DNA from: Heterobilharzia americana
Taxonomy: Eukaryota > Platyhelminthes > Trematoda > Strigeidida > Schistosomatidae
Direction of reading: 5' to 3'
Assembly (NCBI GenBank): GCA_944470555.2
Contig: OX104127.1
Coordinates: forward strand, 141,688,786-141,752,785
Length of the DNA stretch: 64,000 bases
Both the position numbers and the translations under genes were made by a program. This document shows, one piece after another, positions 36,020-48,264 of the stretch. How positions within the stretch are numbered: position 1 is the first letter of the stretch; every line of letters starts with the position of its first letter. The notes beneath the pieces were generated by a model. It searched no databases, was not told the origin of the DNA, and worked only from the letters and a program-made list of their open reading frames with translations.

Positions 36020-36690
36020 CAACGAGCAAATTGGACCGTATGCTCTGTTCTACTGTATGGCTGTGAAACATGCGCATTAAAGGAAGGAGACGTAAGAAGG
36101 CTTTAAATGTTTGACTACGCTGCTTGTGTAGCGTAGGCCATATTCCGTGGTGTCACCACATGAGTAACGCAGAAGTCAGGTGTAGAGCCTTAGGGAGTAG
36201 AGGTAAATCAGTTGACGAGGTTATGAACCTTCATCGATTAAGATGGTTGGGACACGTGTTACGTATGCTTAGTCACCGATTGCCCCGTCACACGATGTTG
36301 GCCGAAGTAGGTCCAGGCTAGAAAAAGGCCAGAGGTGGTCAGACTAAAACATGGCATCAATGTATGAAGTCTTAGACTGTTGGTTTGAGCGATGTGGGGC
36401 GATGCAGACTAGGTGGTTGGGGTCCACGGGGCAAGAGGAACCAGTGGTTGTGAACCAATGTTAGTGGCGCAGATGTATACACACATTATCCTCATCTAAT
36501 CCACTATACTTAATCTCATCCTTCCTTCTTCTCCTTTACTACTTTCTACTTCCTTTGACCGATTTGCCTTTATCTTTTATTTCATTGCAATGTTACTTGA
36601 TGTGATGATATGAGGTGTGGCAACTGGGACCGTTAGGCAACAATTCCTGGTCCTATGTTGATCTTGATAATAATGACAAACTGACTTACT
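36020..36690 (+). mobile_element. RTE/SR2-like 3' part
   Basis: Plus frames read SVLLYGCETCALKEGDVRRL (36036-36105), CSVGHIPWCHHMSNAEVRCR, LHRLRWLGHVLRMLSHRLP and the downstream WGPRGKRNQW-like end, with one stop and one slip between them. The 3' tail (36600-36690) pairs with the tail of the opposite-strand copy at 20690-20800, ending in GATAATAATGA-like repeats. Confidence 0.78.
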
Positions 36691-37479
36691 TTGCTTACCT
36701 AGAACTCTCAACTCACCTTTACCGTTCACCTATAGGTTATACAAACACACTCCTTTAGATACATTTATCTCCAAATTCTAACAGACTTGAACTAAGACAG
36801 AGAGGACTACCGTGTGTCATTTTCCTACTTTCTTTAGGTAGTCAGGAACTTACCTTGGCTATGTAGATAATATAGTTTTGGCAAGTACCAAACAACCTTT
36901 TGTGTCAGTAACAAAACTTCGTCAACTATCAAATCATCTTCAGATAATGCGTTTTACTAAGTGTTTGTAGTGATCAGTACATCCAACTACTTCTTTTATT
37001 ACTAAAGTGGTTATCGATGCAAACACTACATAAAATATCATATTTCTAGCAGGTAAAAAAATCCATGCCATAAAGTTATATTTTCCTCATTCAAGATGTT
37101 CACCAGTGTAAGACAAACAGGGCTTAATTCTGCACAGTTTCAATCTGTTATAATGCAAAATGACATTTCTTTTATCATGTGACTTTTCAAGTATTTCTGT
37201 GTGTTACAAAGTAGATTTTGTCATGTGTACACATTGACTTATTCAAAGCTTACCTAAAATATTGTACATAGGTAATGATTTTTATGTCCATATACATATG
37301 ATAGTGAATTCAAGTGTTTGACCACTGCTGGCTTTGTAGCATAGGGTATGTTTTTCTAAAAATGAATAAAAAAAACGTACTTAATTCAACGATTGATTCG
37401 AAATTTTCATGATACATTAACATCAGAATTATTGACAACCATACAACAATGAACAACTGTTTAGTTTTAATGGTAATTT

Positions 37480-37800
37480 TGCCTGATTGGGGCTAGCAAA
37501 GGAATCCAGGACGCTTGCTTCGTCCTATTTAGGATTCATTGGTCATCTGGATGTACCTTCACCCCAGTGTGGAGTGATACTGTTCCCACTGAGACTCGAA
37601 TCTCGTACCCATTGCTTCAAATGTCATAGCATTATCCACTATGCCAAGGGGACACGATACCCACTTCTTGTACAACGGAAATTTGTTTTTACTACTGATT
37701 AATATGCTTGTAATTCTCCGTTGTGGATACTAGATTGAATTCTTCGACTTCTATTGGCATATGGGCTGTTATGTGGATGCCTCGATATTGTTTGAATGTT
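37480..37800 (-). repeat. Sm-alpha-like SINE, minus strand
   Basis: The minus strand carries the tRNA-like head (GATAATGCTATGACATTTG, then GAGATTCGAGTCTCAGTGGG), the ribozyme region with AATCCTAAATAGGACGAAGC, and the body at 37735-37790 (TTCTATTGGCATATGGGCTG on the plus strand). GAAA reads GAAG here. Confidence 0.65.
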
Positions 37801-38334
37801 AATCTTGAATTCCCTAGTAGTGTGTTATAATGACACCGTACATGATCAGTGTTATGATCTTTATATTTTTCAAGCAATAAATGTATAGAAAGATTTACGC
37901 GTTAGCGATAAAGGTTATCAAGGTTTATCACCTGAAAGTGTACATTTCATTCGTGTATCCTTTGTTGTCATCTATCACTTCTAATCTTTGATTCTCCTTA
38001 TACTTTTCCATACAGTACATCTTTATTCTGTGTAATTCTTCTAGAGTGGTAATCAATTCTACACTTTAAACTTTCTATTGATCTACTATAGTACTAGGTA
38101 GAGTTTCTTCTTTTCACTTTCAATTATCATGTTTTTTGTGTATGCTGTCAAGCACTAAGTGTATTTCAGTTGTAAAGTGAAATGGTTCTGTTCTGTTCTC
38201 TTCTGAATATTATGCTGTTAGTTGTTTGACTAACAAAACCAACGTAGAATCTCACATAAAAATGTATCAACTCAATTTGTCACATTTCATCATAGAAGTA
38301 TATACATATATGGAACAGGTGGATTAAAAAGGAA

Positions 38335-38480
38335 TGATATCGAAGAAGATAAAGTAGTGTACAAGAATAAACCATTTAAAGAAAAAAGGTTAGTATGAAT
38401 ATTCAAGTTTTAGAAGATATTAAGAAGTGTATACCTTTGAGGCATTGTGACCGATTTTCAACCATCTATAAAGTAGAAAT
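38335..38480 (-). mobile_element. RTE 3' tail, minus strand
   Basis: TGAATATTCAAGTTTTAGAA and GGCATTGTGACCGATTTTC match the reversed tail at 6915-6975 (AATATTCAAGCTTTAAAAGA, GCGCCATTGTGACCAACTTT). The coding part is absent. Confidence 0.5.
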
Positions 38481-38619
38481 TGTTAAAGAAACAAACAATG
38501 ACTTAACAGTTGTATTATTTTATAATTATTCCTATTTAATTATTTCACTATCGATATTATCAATTCGATTTGTTTTTTTTTCTCTATTTCTCTTCTATGA
38601 ACAACTGATCAGATGAAAA

Positions 38620-39180
38620 TTTAAGAATGACATTTTAACTCCCTTTCATGGACTGGCATCATTTGGGGAACCATTGAAAACCCGGGATCACTGAATAGCT
38701 GTTTCGTCCTGGTGTGAAACTCTTCTCAGCAGTACGTACCCATGACTCGGCTAGGGATGGAACTCAGGACCTTCAGGTTTCACGGCGAATGCGTTAACCA
38801 TTCAGTCACTGGGTCGGTTTCCAGTAGTTCCTAATTTCCAACTTCTGTCAATTCACGACATAGCACGACTGCCACCCAAGGTCTTCCCCTTCAGTTAGCA
38901 TCCACTTCACTTCCGACTGGTTGACCCCACAGGTCATGCACGGCTGCTCATTAGAGCTTCTTGATGTATAATCATCTTGACTATCTGAGATGGGCGTGGT
39001 TCGGTAGGCTAGTATTTTTACCGGGTGATGACTGAAGGTGAGATAAAAATTTGGAATGCTGTCGGATTCAAGCCAGTGACCATCGGGTTTCCTCCCCGAT
39101 GCTCTACTTATTGGTTTAAACCCGGCCAAGGTCCAAATTTACATTTCACCTTCAATCATTAGGCAGTAAAATTATGTATA
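38620..39180 (-). repeat. SINE family beta plus an adjoining inverted SINE-like pair
   Basis: 38640-38820 is a minus-strand family beta unit: GGACTGGCATCATTTGGGG ... GGTTTCACGGCGAATGCG ... AACCATTCAGTCACTGGG on the plus strand. 39000-39070 (GGGTGATGACTGAAGGTGAG) and 39140-39170 (TTTCACCTTCAATCATTAGG) are the two arms of a short inverted repeat. Its words recur at 12260-12300 and 41185-41220. Confidence 0.5.
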
Positions 39181-39314
39181 AGATGACTGATCAATGGAAA
39201 TTCTGTTTATAGCTAACTGAAAGTACCTTAAGCGATTAATAGTCAAGAGGTTAAAACTACTCAATACCGAGCACTTCACTTGACAATTATTCATCAGTAG
39301 AATAGAAAGTAATT

Positions 39315-39475
39315 TACTTGGTTATGGCTAGCAGAAGAATCTGGGATGCATAATCCGTCCTATTTGGGACCCACTGGTTACCTGGATGTACCTGCACCTC
39401 AGTGTGTGATGCTGTTCCCAAGGAGACTAGAACCCATCGCTTCAAACGCCAAGGCGTTATCCACCAGGCCAATAA
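39315..39475 (-). repeat. Sm-alpha-like SINE, minus strand
   Basis: The plus strand reads GGCTAGCAGAAGAATCTGGG, GTCCTATTTGGGACCCACTG and ACCTGGATGTACCTGCACC, the reversed ribozyme region, then the head to 39475. On the minus strand GAAA reads GGAT, so the core is lost. Confidence 0.65.
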
Positions 39476-39529
39476 GACACAATAGCCACCAAAGAAGTCG
39501 AACAATTCAATCCAGTAAAAACAACGGAG

Positions 39530-39720
39530 AATTACATGGCTAACGCGTTTGCCATGAAACCTGAAGGTCCTGAGTTCCATCCCTAGCTGGGTCGTGGGTG
39601 CGTACTGCTCAGGAGTCACATACTAGAACGAAACAGCTATCCAGTGCTCCCAAATTTTCAATGGTTCCCCAACTGATGTCAGTCCATGATGAATACTAAT
39701 TCTAAATTTAAAAAATCCCC
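39530..39720 (+). repeat. tRNA-derived SINE (family beta)
   Basis: CATGAAACCTGAAGGTCCTG and GAGTTCCATCCCTAGCTGGG form the head, then CAGTGCTCCCAAATTTTC, CCCAACTGATGTCAGTCCAT and the 3' end AAAAAATCCCCAT. It is fused at its left to a piece of Sm-alpha body (39490-39530). Confidence 0.6.
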
Positions 39721-40260
39721 ATTAATCTCAAAAAGATTATTACTAAGTGTTGTTACTTTTATCGATCGATCCAAGTTACATTTGTATAGGAGAATATTCA
39801 ACGGCAATAGAGTTTGTTTTAATCGGTATTCTGCTTTTAACAATTACAAATCAAGAAGTTGTATTTGACTGTTTACATTTTTAACCTATTCTATAATTAA
39901 ATATATAATTTAATCAAGGTACCATCTTTACTAACTGCTAATATATGTGTTTCTTCAATTCTTCATTATAAGTAATCTTCAACTCTTATGGCATTTATTT
40001 CGGTAAGAAAAAGGTATTAAAGGGTATACTGACTTATTGTTTTTTGTTTTATTGCATCTACAAGTCTAATTTCCATTTTAAGATATCCAGTTGGACAATA
40101 GTATTTATATCAGTATGTATGTTTAATTAGTTTTTGGTTTTTGAAGAAGAAAAAAAACCAAACTGAATATAAACTGTATGTTTATATTTCTTGATGTAAT
40201 ATTTTCCTAATGTCCAATATTCAATTATCTAAAACAACTGATCCCTTTGATAAATTTAAA

Positions 40261-40820
40261 CAGCGTAATGAGAAGATGAAGATTATCTGAAACATGTTGT
40301 AATGTAATTAACGCTATACATTTCGAACAATCTGATCACACATGAACTTGTTGAACTATTTATGTGAAAATTTACGAAAAACGTCAACGAAGTTAATAAG
40401 AAACATAGGTATAGGAAGAAGTAGAGAAAAAGAAAAGAAAAAAGTTACTCTTGGTATGGAAATTAAAACATATACTAGAAACTAAGCATAGGATAGACAT
40501 GAAAACAGCCTTTAAAGTACTACATAGAAGTGATCACAGCCGAGTGCTTAAATTTACTGAAGCTCTTGCCATCCGTAAATTCAAACCGCCTTTATGTATA
40601 CAAAAACAACTTGTACTCACGTTGAACCTACCTTGGTAGTATTGATTTAATTTTCATACCAAGAGTAACTTTTTTTTCTCTGCTCCTATTAACTTCATTG
40701 ACCCTTTTGGTAAATTTTCATATAAATAGTTCGACAAGTCCATGTGTGATGAGATTGTTCGAAATGTATAGCGCTAATACATCACATGTTTCCGATAATC
40801 TTCGTCTTTTCATTACTCTG
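40261..40820 (+). mobile_element. Penelope-like element family C, short copy with inverted arms
   Basis: The core frame (40451-40639) reads KHILETKHRIDMKTAFKVLH and PPLCIQKQLVLTLNLPW, the conserved PLE C-terminus. The left arm 40261-40467 is the reverse complement of the 3' end 40647-40820, with an extra A-rich patch near 40400-40440. The arms include ATGGAAATTAA/TTAATTTTCAT next to the core and AATGTATAGCGCTAATA-type words outside. No RT remains; only about 180 bp lie between the arms. Confidence 0.75.
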
Positions 40821-41289
40821 TCTAATTATCTGTCTGAATAAGGTGAATATGTGTCATTGAATGGGCAAAATATTCGAGTAGATATGCATTCTTTTTTTCT
40901 TGTTAGTAGATGCTACCTTGATAGTAAAACTTTCCATATATCTGGTATAGGCATTGCGTCATTTCTATTACATGTATTGGGTGTTGGTTGATTGAATGAA
41001 CAAAGCATCAGTAATCAATCTATCTCTTTCTCCACCTAATTATATTGAACTGTGGTTTTATCCTACCCACTCTATTGTGTGGTTGTATGTTAATACATCC
41101 ATTGCAATAGCTGAGATTCTCTTCTAGATTATTGATCTTATTTATTCGAATCACTGGCTGGTTTGAATCCTGCCATGGTCCGAATTTTCATTTCACCTTC
41201 AATCATCACCCAGTATAAAATGCTAGACTGCCAAACTACGGTTTTCTCAAAGTCAAATGACATTTGTATATTTAACTAAATTCCTATGT

Positions 41290-42030
41290 TCGGCTAATCT
41301 AACTGGACCCTAAGCGACTAGTTTGACCTATGTAGTTGCCCTGACTGTCACTGTACGGAATTTGGTAGATTAGATTATTTTACTTAATTGGTTCTATAGG
41401 GTTCTTAAGCTGATAAAGCTTATCTCTGAGTGAGTTTGTAGGTTTACGTACAATCTTCAACAAAGCTCGAATTAGGGTGGCATTTAAACCTACAAATTCA
41501 CTCAGAGATGAGCTTTGTCGGCTAGCTGAAGGATTCGATGGAACCAATTAAGCGAAATAATTTAATCTATCAAATTCCATGCAATGACTATGTGATCAAG
41601 TGCATCGATCAGACTAGCCGGTTGGAGTCGGTTGGAATAGTGGAACCATAGGATTTCAGCTAAATATAGAATGACAGACCCAAATAAGATTAATAATCTA
41701 GAAAAAACACTCGGCTAATGCATTACATGCGTTAACACACAACCACAAAGTAGGATGGTGGGATAAAACCACTGTACTTAATTAAGTCCAATTTAATTAG
41801 GTGGAGAGGGAAATTGATTACTGAAGCTTTGTTGATCGAATCCACACCTATAACATGTAACTGGAATGACGCAACACCTATACCAGAGATATAGAACATT
41901 TTACTATTAATAGAAGCAAAGAATATCAGGAGTGACAAGAGTATAAAAATCAGACGTAATGTGAGATGACATTGATAAGACTATGAACAGTAATTTCAAT
42001 TCGAAACGTCATCCAGTGAATAATACTAGA
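41290..42030 (+). mobile_element. Penelope-like element family B, foldback copy
   Basis: The right part (41470-42030) follows the GIY-YIG half of the copy at 31580-32160 base for base in many places (GGCATTTAAACCTACAAATT, CGAAATAATTTAATCTATCA). The reading frame is broken. The left part 41290-41446 is the reverse complement of 41485-41642, with a 38-bp spacer, so the element starts with a palindrome made from its own internal sequence. Confidence 0.72.
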
Positions 42031-42189
42031 TCACTGTGTGTTATATATCAAATGAACAAATCCAATATGAAACTACATTGTACCACAGTGCTGAAGTTTT
42101 ACCCCTATAGTAATTTTAAATATATTTTATCAAGTAACTACATGAATTTAAAGATTGCTAGTTGTCTTCCCATTTAGGTACTTTTGCAT

Positions 42190-42630
42190 ATATACTTATT
42201 TGACTGAGATGGCTTGGATATTTACTGCACTTGCCGAACCACTGTCTACTTCTATGTGCTATGCTAGGAGAAGTTAAATCAGGATGGCCAAACCGAGAAG
42301 TGGCACCATTCAATAAAGTCCCTCCCTGATTGTTGACTTGAGCCGTGTAGGGAGATGTAGACTGCCTGGTTGAGGTCCCCCGAGGCGATAGGAATCAGTG
42401 ATTGAGGACACTTGGCAATATGGCTGAGAACTGGTCACAATGGCGCAGATATATTACCGACTCCTTGATATCTTCTAAAGGTCGAATATTCACACTAACC
42501 TTAATTTTAAAATTGTTTATTCTCTCACACAACTTTGTCTTATGTGGTGAAGTGTGGCAACTTGAGGCGATACAGTTGTGTTCAAGATTCCATATTGACT
42601 TTGTCAGTGTAGTAAATGTTTTAACCAACT
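42190..42630 (+). mobile_element. RTE 3' end directly upstream of exon 3
   Basis: Broken frames read RTLGNMAENWSQWRRYI (42402-42455), the RTE C-terminus, preceded by GDVDCLVEVPRGDRNQ. The 3' tail runs to about 42625 and resembles 22265-22525. It ends some 50 bp before the exon 3 acceptor, so the intron's pyrimidine tract lies next to transposon sequence. Confidence 0.7.
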
Positions 42631-42676
42631 ACTAATTGTATTTTGTGTTGTTTATTATTTTTTTTTCATTATATAG

Positions 42677-43425
42677 AGAGCCATTACCATCACAGTTCAA
42701 GATATCAAGCTGTATACCGAGATATGAATACTTGTGAATCTGAATGTTGTTTCGGTATATCAGATTCAAATCTTCTCTCTGTATCCATTCCTGAAAGGAG
42801 ACAATACCCTTTTCTCTCGGATATACTTTTATCTTATACATCTAATAGCAATGATGAATTGAATAATCATAATCAGTCATGTAGTCAACTTCGTGATCGT
42901 TGTCTTCATCGATTATTATCATTGGAATCATCATTAATACCGGAATATCCTGATATATTAGATCAAACTTCAACAGTATGGAATTATAATGTTAATATTT
43001 CTAGAAATGATTCCATGAATAATTTATCTCCTTCATCTTTATTTCATCAATCATCGTCTAGTGTTATCGTGAAGATTAATAATATTTCTTTTGGAATTAT
43101 ACTCATCATCTCATTAACTTTTTATTGCTTTATATGGTTGAACAATATACAAGATTTAATTGATACTTGTAGATTATTTCCTGTTTGGCATTATATCTAC
43201 CGTTTGATGACTACTACAGCTAGTGTGGATATTATAAAAAATAAACAGCATATTAGAATGCATACTTGTATTCTTTTGGAGTCCTTGAAACAATACCGAT
43301 GTGAAATATCTCCAATAATCATGATATCATATTTCTTGATAGATTATTCTACATTATCATATAATCTGCTTTATTATTATTATTATTATTATTTTCTATA
43401 CTCATATTCATGTCGAACATGTTAA
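42677..43425 (+). CDS. NALF1: NALF1/FAM155 (NLF-1) homologue, last exon
   Basis: Acceptor TTCATTATATAG|AG; the split codon with exon 2 is GAG. The exon begins SHYHHSSRYQ and soon gives TCESECCFG (cysteines at 42733-42750), matching the ECC motif that closes the cysteine-rich domain in FAM155 proteins. A long polar loop follows with several N-glycosylation sequons (NQS, NIS, NDS, NLS; 42860-43080). Then comes one strong membrane helix, FGIILIISLTFYCFIWL (43090-43140), as expected near the family's C-terminus. About 90 more residues follow, ending in a tyrosine run encoded by (TAT)n and a TAA at 43423-43425. The polar loop and the tail look longer than in vertebrate members. With the missing T restored in the first exon, the three exons would give about 636 codons. 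No AATAAA is obvious just downstream. Confidence 0.82.
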
Positions 43426-44498
43426 CTTAACACTGTTGTAATTCCAACATTTATTATATTGATTATTGTATATGATAATCATGTTGTTAGGTAACCTTGT
43501 TATCTGTATATGTTCTTTTATTCTTTCTCAGAAATATGAATAATCCAATCCACTGGTGGCGGTATGCTTCTGTTTGTTTTCATAGTATCTTATCATTATG
43601 TTAATGGTAGTAGTCTACTTGTCATTATTATTATTATTATCATTATTATTGGTAAGCTTATTATCTGTGTTAAATACTATGCAACAAAATTGCTGATTTA
43701 GTCAAGTTTAACATGTAACCGACTATAGAAAATCGAGTTATGTGTATCCCTAGTTATTCTTTCTATCTTCATTTCAATTCTTTATTTTCTCTCTCATTCC
43801 ATTGATCAACTTTCTTTTCCATTTTACGCATCTCTCGTATACACATTATTAATTATATAATACATATACATGGATTAAGTGTATATTCTTTAAACGAATG
43901 TTGTTATACTACCTATTTTTAATTGAACATAAATGAATTTACTGAAAAAATGCATAATCTCCATCTTTTCTAAAATAGACCCACTTACTTACTTACTTTT
44001 TTTTTACCCTAGTCTCACTGTCTTTTCGTTTGCTTCTTCAGTTTCTTAAAGGAGTAATTATCATATGAAAAGTAGCAGTATAGAGCTTTGTTATCAGTGC
44101 ATTGTCGATCTTTAGGTTGACTGATGACAAATATCATCTTATAGATATGATAGTCAGCCAATTGTTGTATTGTTCCAGTTTTGTTGTTGATGTTATTAGA
44201 CATCGAATATACATATGTGTATGTGTGCTTATAGCACAAACATTCTTAGAATTCGCTTATTCAATCGAATAATCCATTGAATTGTGTAAATCATAAGTTT
44301 GTTTCTCATTGTACGTGCGTGTGTATGTGTGTATACTTTAGTTGTTTTAATTTAGTGGCTTCATTTTTGGCTTTGATTAATTTTACTCGATTAGTTTATG
44401 ATTATTATTATCATCACTTCTACTATATGTTAGATATTTCCGCCTTTTATGTGTTGCCTTGATTGATGATTGGTTTCTATAGATCTTTGTTGTTCACC

Positions 44499-44539
<41 letters not shown>

Positions 44540-47475
44540 GTTGTTGCTTCATTTCACGACTGAACTAGCAGCAAATAGATTTTGTACGCCTACCAGTATA
44601 TATTATAATTATATAAATTTAAAAATATTTGCATTGTTTAGCGCTTTTATATTATTTTCCTTTCTCTTCATCTAAATGCTTCAAGTAATAATACTGATGA
44701 TGATTAATGGATACAGAAACAATGAATCACTTCCCTTTTCTTATCATTTCCAATCATCATTGTTTCATTGTCAATTAGTTTAGACACTTTATTTTCTGAA
44801 ATGTACAACTCTATTGTGTAGCGCCCCCTTTTTACCACTAATCATTCATTCCTTTCTTCCTATTACTACTACTACTAATAATAATAATAAGGACTATAGT
44901 AGTATTACCTTAGATTTCTAATGTGTTTATCCTTGATTAGTATTAATACTGTCGTTAGTACGACTAATAATACTATGATGGCATTAATATTCTGCTGATG
45001 TAAAGACTTACTGCTGTGGATATGCTATTTCCTGCTTCTTTTCTTTCATTGTTATCTCATTGTTTCTTTCTTCTCAAGTAATTTACATTGAAAAGAATAT
45101 TTGCATTTAGTGCTTTGATACAAGCATAACATGAATGTTCTAGAATAGTACACAATGAGTGTAATGAAGCTTTACTTTAGAATAACTAAAAATTATTATT
45201 CTGTGTATAGCTGATAACTAATTGAAAAAAAAAGGTTTTTAATGAAGTTATGCATTCTCTTTGGTAGTTACATGTTTAGCGTTTACTTTAGGTGGGGTGC
45301 AAAGAAGGCTGTGTGGTAACTAAGATAAAGATGGGAATAATCCGACAATAACAACCAATACAGTTGTGAAGTGTTTCTGAAAATAAGCCTTTAGCTATTC
45401 TCTTTATTCTGGTTCATTTCGCTACAGATGGAAAAGGAGAAGATATTTAAAAATACAGCCAAGCTTTCCATCAGGTGGTAAATGGCGGTCCAGCTTTTTT
45501 GGTTATCTCCTAAGAAAGATGGTCATGAAACTGAGGTGTACTATACTTGGCGCCATATTTTTTAAAGGATAGTATTTGTCTGAATATTTCGGCTAAAATG
45601 CCTTTTGTTGTGTCATAGAACGATGTCGAATTGAACGTTGAAGAGAAACTGCGCATAGGTTTCTCTCGATTACACCTACAATATGTTAACGAGTTGTATA
45701 TAGAAACAAGATTATACTTAAAGTTTTCGATCTATTTCGTATAACAGATGACTATTAGTCTAGAATAGGACAATTTTTAAATGTATCGGTTACTATTAGA
45801 TTACTTGTTGCAATTTAATTCTTAACCTATTTATTCGGGAATATAAACTTTTTTCGGATATTACTACTATCCTTAAGACTAGAAACAAAAGCCATTCTCT
45901 ATCATGTTAGTGAAGGCTTTCACTGAATCTCATGAATGATTTTGACTTTTGAAAGGAAACAGGATAAAAAACAACAATTTAAACAAAGAATATTCTTTTC
46001 AATAAATTCTCGCATCAGGTTTTACAATTATAAAATGCAATTATACAGCGTGAAATCAAGCCATGTTAGGTGCAAATATATTTTCAAAATGGAGTGAGAT
46101 TTAGGGATTGTAAGAAAGTTGATTTTACTTCTTAAATTTGTCAATATTTGGATAATACACACACACATGAATGATAGTGAACAAAAAGATAACGAATAAA
46201 AAGGCAGGAGTGGACTTTAGTTTACTGAAGACAAAGAGAGAAGTAACGCTTAGACATATTCTTTCTGAATGCACAGTTAAGGCTTGGTCAATCTTATTAC
46301 AAGAGTCTCCGCTATATTGAGGAGGTGTTGGCGAGCTATATGTGGTGTTATTTTTGGAATAGAATGGATGATATTAAAGCTTTATTAGCATTTATGTGAT
46401 GACGTGTGTCTACTAGGTGAGGTAGGACTGAACTTTTCGCTTCGCTCTTTCCAGACCAAGCCGACAAACGCTCTTGTGTTCGGAGACGCACTTACCTAGT
46501 CGTACGCCGCCCTGTTACTAGTTCCACAGGAATAGTTAAGTTGATATATGCAAGATGAAGGGTTAAGATAAGGTAGTCTATCCTTTATTCTCGGACTGAA
46601 CATTGGTTGACCATTGAATGATGTAATATACCAAACTGATCTTCAGTAAAAGTTCTGTTGACCACTCTATTTAGGCGTTGTGATAGAATGCTATTTGCAG
46701 TGTCTCCCTTGAATTGTAAGCCCAAAAAAAGGCTTCTTTTTCACTGTCATTAGTTCTCTTTTAGGACCTCCCTTATGTTAATCTGTACTGCTCCGTAACC
46801 ATATCAAGCAATCCATTCATAGAAGTATTTTGGCCAGTGCAGTAAACCGGTTTTAATAAGCCAAGTATATTGAAGTTACTGATGAAGTCAAGCAAGAAGC
46901 CACTTTTATAACTTCTAAGTATGTATCAGAAACTTGGGTTTTCATTAGATAATTTCTTCTAATAATCACCTGGTTTATTAGTACTATCTAAGTTTCATAT
47001 TGTTCCTTTTGAATCAGCGTTTGGTGTACTACAATTAAGAAAACCACCATGAAAGTATATCTCAGCATTTAAACTACAGTTCATGTAGTTGATTTCTATT
47101 CATATGTATAATTATTTCGATAGGCTTATCTCATATTATACCCGTAATAATGATACTACATACAGTTTAACTTGGTGTATACCCTTATTATTAAGTTGGG
47201 TTTTTTCTACAGAGAAATCACTTCGCTTTCCAATCCTAACAGATCACTATAGAGTATTAATACTATTGTTCTGTAAAACATTCATTTAATTATAATTATT
47301 TATTCTTTGAACTTCTATAATCTAATTAACTTTACAATTATATGCTAAGTGGAGTATATAAGGTCAGGATAATGAAACTTACTGTTTTAGAGAAAGGATA
47401 CACATAATTTAAGTCTTATTTCACTAGTAGTCTGTCTATTTAATAGTTTCTTTTTGAGAAACTAATTCTTTCAGT
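43426..47475. other. AT-rich 3' flank of the NALF1-like gene, no second gene seen
   Basis: It probably includes the 3' UTR. It has (ATT)n runs near 43625-43650, a short CTTA run at 43981-43997, a (TA)n run at 44503-44538 and (TAA)n near 44876-44890. Around 46250-46700 base composition is slightly less AT-rich, but no frame or repeat family is recognised. Confidence 0.5.
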
Positions 47476-47885
47476 TTCCAACATACTATAGACATTCATT
47501 AACAGCTGCCTATGCTGGCTCGATACTGAAGATCAGATGGCCAGAAAGAATAAGCAACAAGGAACTCTTAGAATGAACCAACCAAAAACTTATCACTCAA
47601 CAAATATGCAGAAGAAAGTGAAGATGGATCGGGCATACACTGAGAAGGCTGACTGGGGACATCAAGCGTCAGGCCAGGCCGTCGAGTGGAATTCAAAGGG
47701 GAAACGATGAGTTAGGCGTCCCAGGTGTGGGTGACATTGAAGAGATCATATGAGGAAGAAATAAAAGCATATGGGCAGTCGTGGAGCCAGGTCGAAAAGA
47801 CTTCAGAGAAGAGAGTGAAATGGAGGCGTGCTACCGAAGCCCTATGTTCCACTAGGAACCCAAGGGACAAATAGTAATAATAAAT
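47476..47885 (+). mobile_element. non-LTR retrotransposon family R2, 3' end
   Basis: ACAGCTGCCTATGCTGGCTC, CCAGAAAGAATAAGCAACAA and the terminus CCACTAGGAACCCAAGGGAC plus (TAA)n identify the family. The copy carries only the last 400 bp. Confidence 0.78.
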
Positions 47886-47924
47886 TTTCAAGATGAATGG
47901 GGATTTTTAATTCAGAAGTAGTAT

Positions 47925-48240
47925 TCATCATGGACTGACATCATTTGGAGAAGTATCGGAAATCTGGGAGCACTGGACACCTGTTCCACCTAGGTATGGG
48001 ACTCCTCAGCAGTACGCACCCACGACCCGGCTGGGGATCGGACTCAGAACCTTAAGGTTTCACGGCGAACGCGTTAACCATTCAGTCATTGGGTTGGTTT
48101 CCAGTGGTTCACAGTTTCCAACTTCTGTCAATTCACGACTGTAACCCAAGGTCTTCAGTTAGCATCCACTTCACTTCCGACTGGTTGACCCCATAGGTCA
48201 CGGCCTCTCATTAGAACTTCCTGGGTTGCATATCACTATA
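47925..48240 (-). repeat. SINE family beta, minus strand
   Basis: The plus strand reads CATGGACTGACATCATTTGG, CGACCCGGCTGGGGATCGG, GGTTTCACGGCGAACGCG and CCATTCAGTCATTGGGTTGG, the reverse of the tRNA-like head and body. It lies tail-out next to the plus-strand copy at 48265-48450. Confidence 0.6.
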
Positions 48241-48264
48241 TAACGGGATGATTGTAAAGGTCAC

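Noticed and set aside
36835..36965. YVDNIVLAST-like word suggesting an RT box
   Set aside because: No neighbouring RT motif in any frame; too short to call a separate element.
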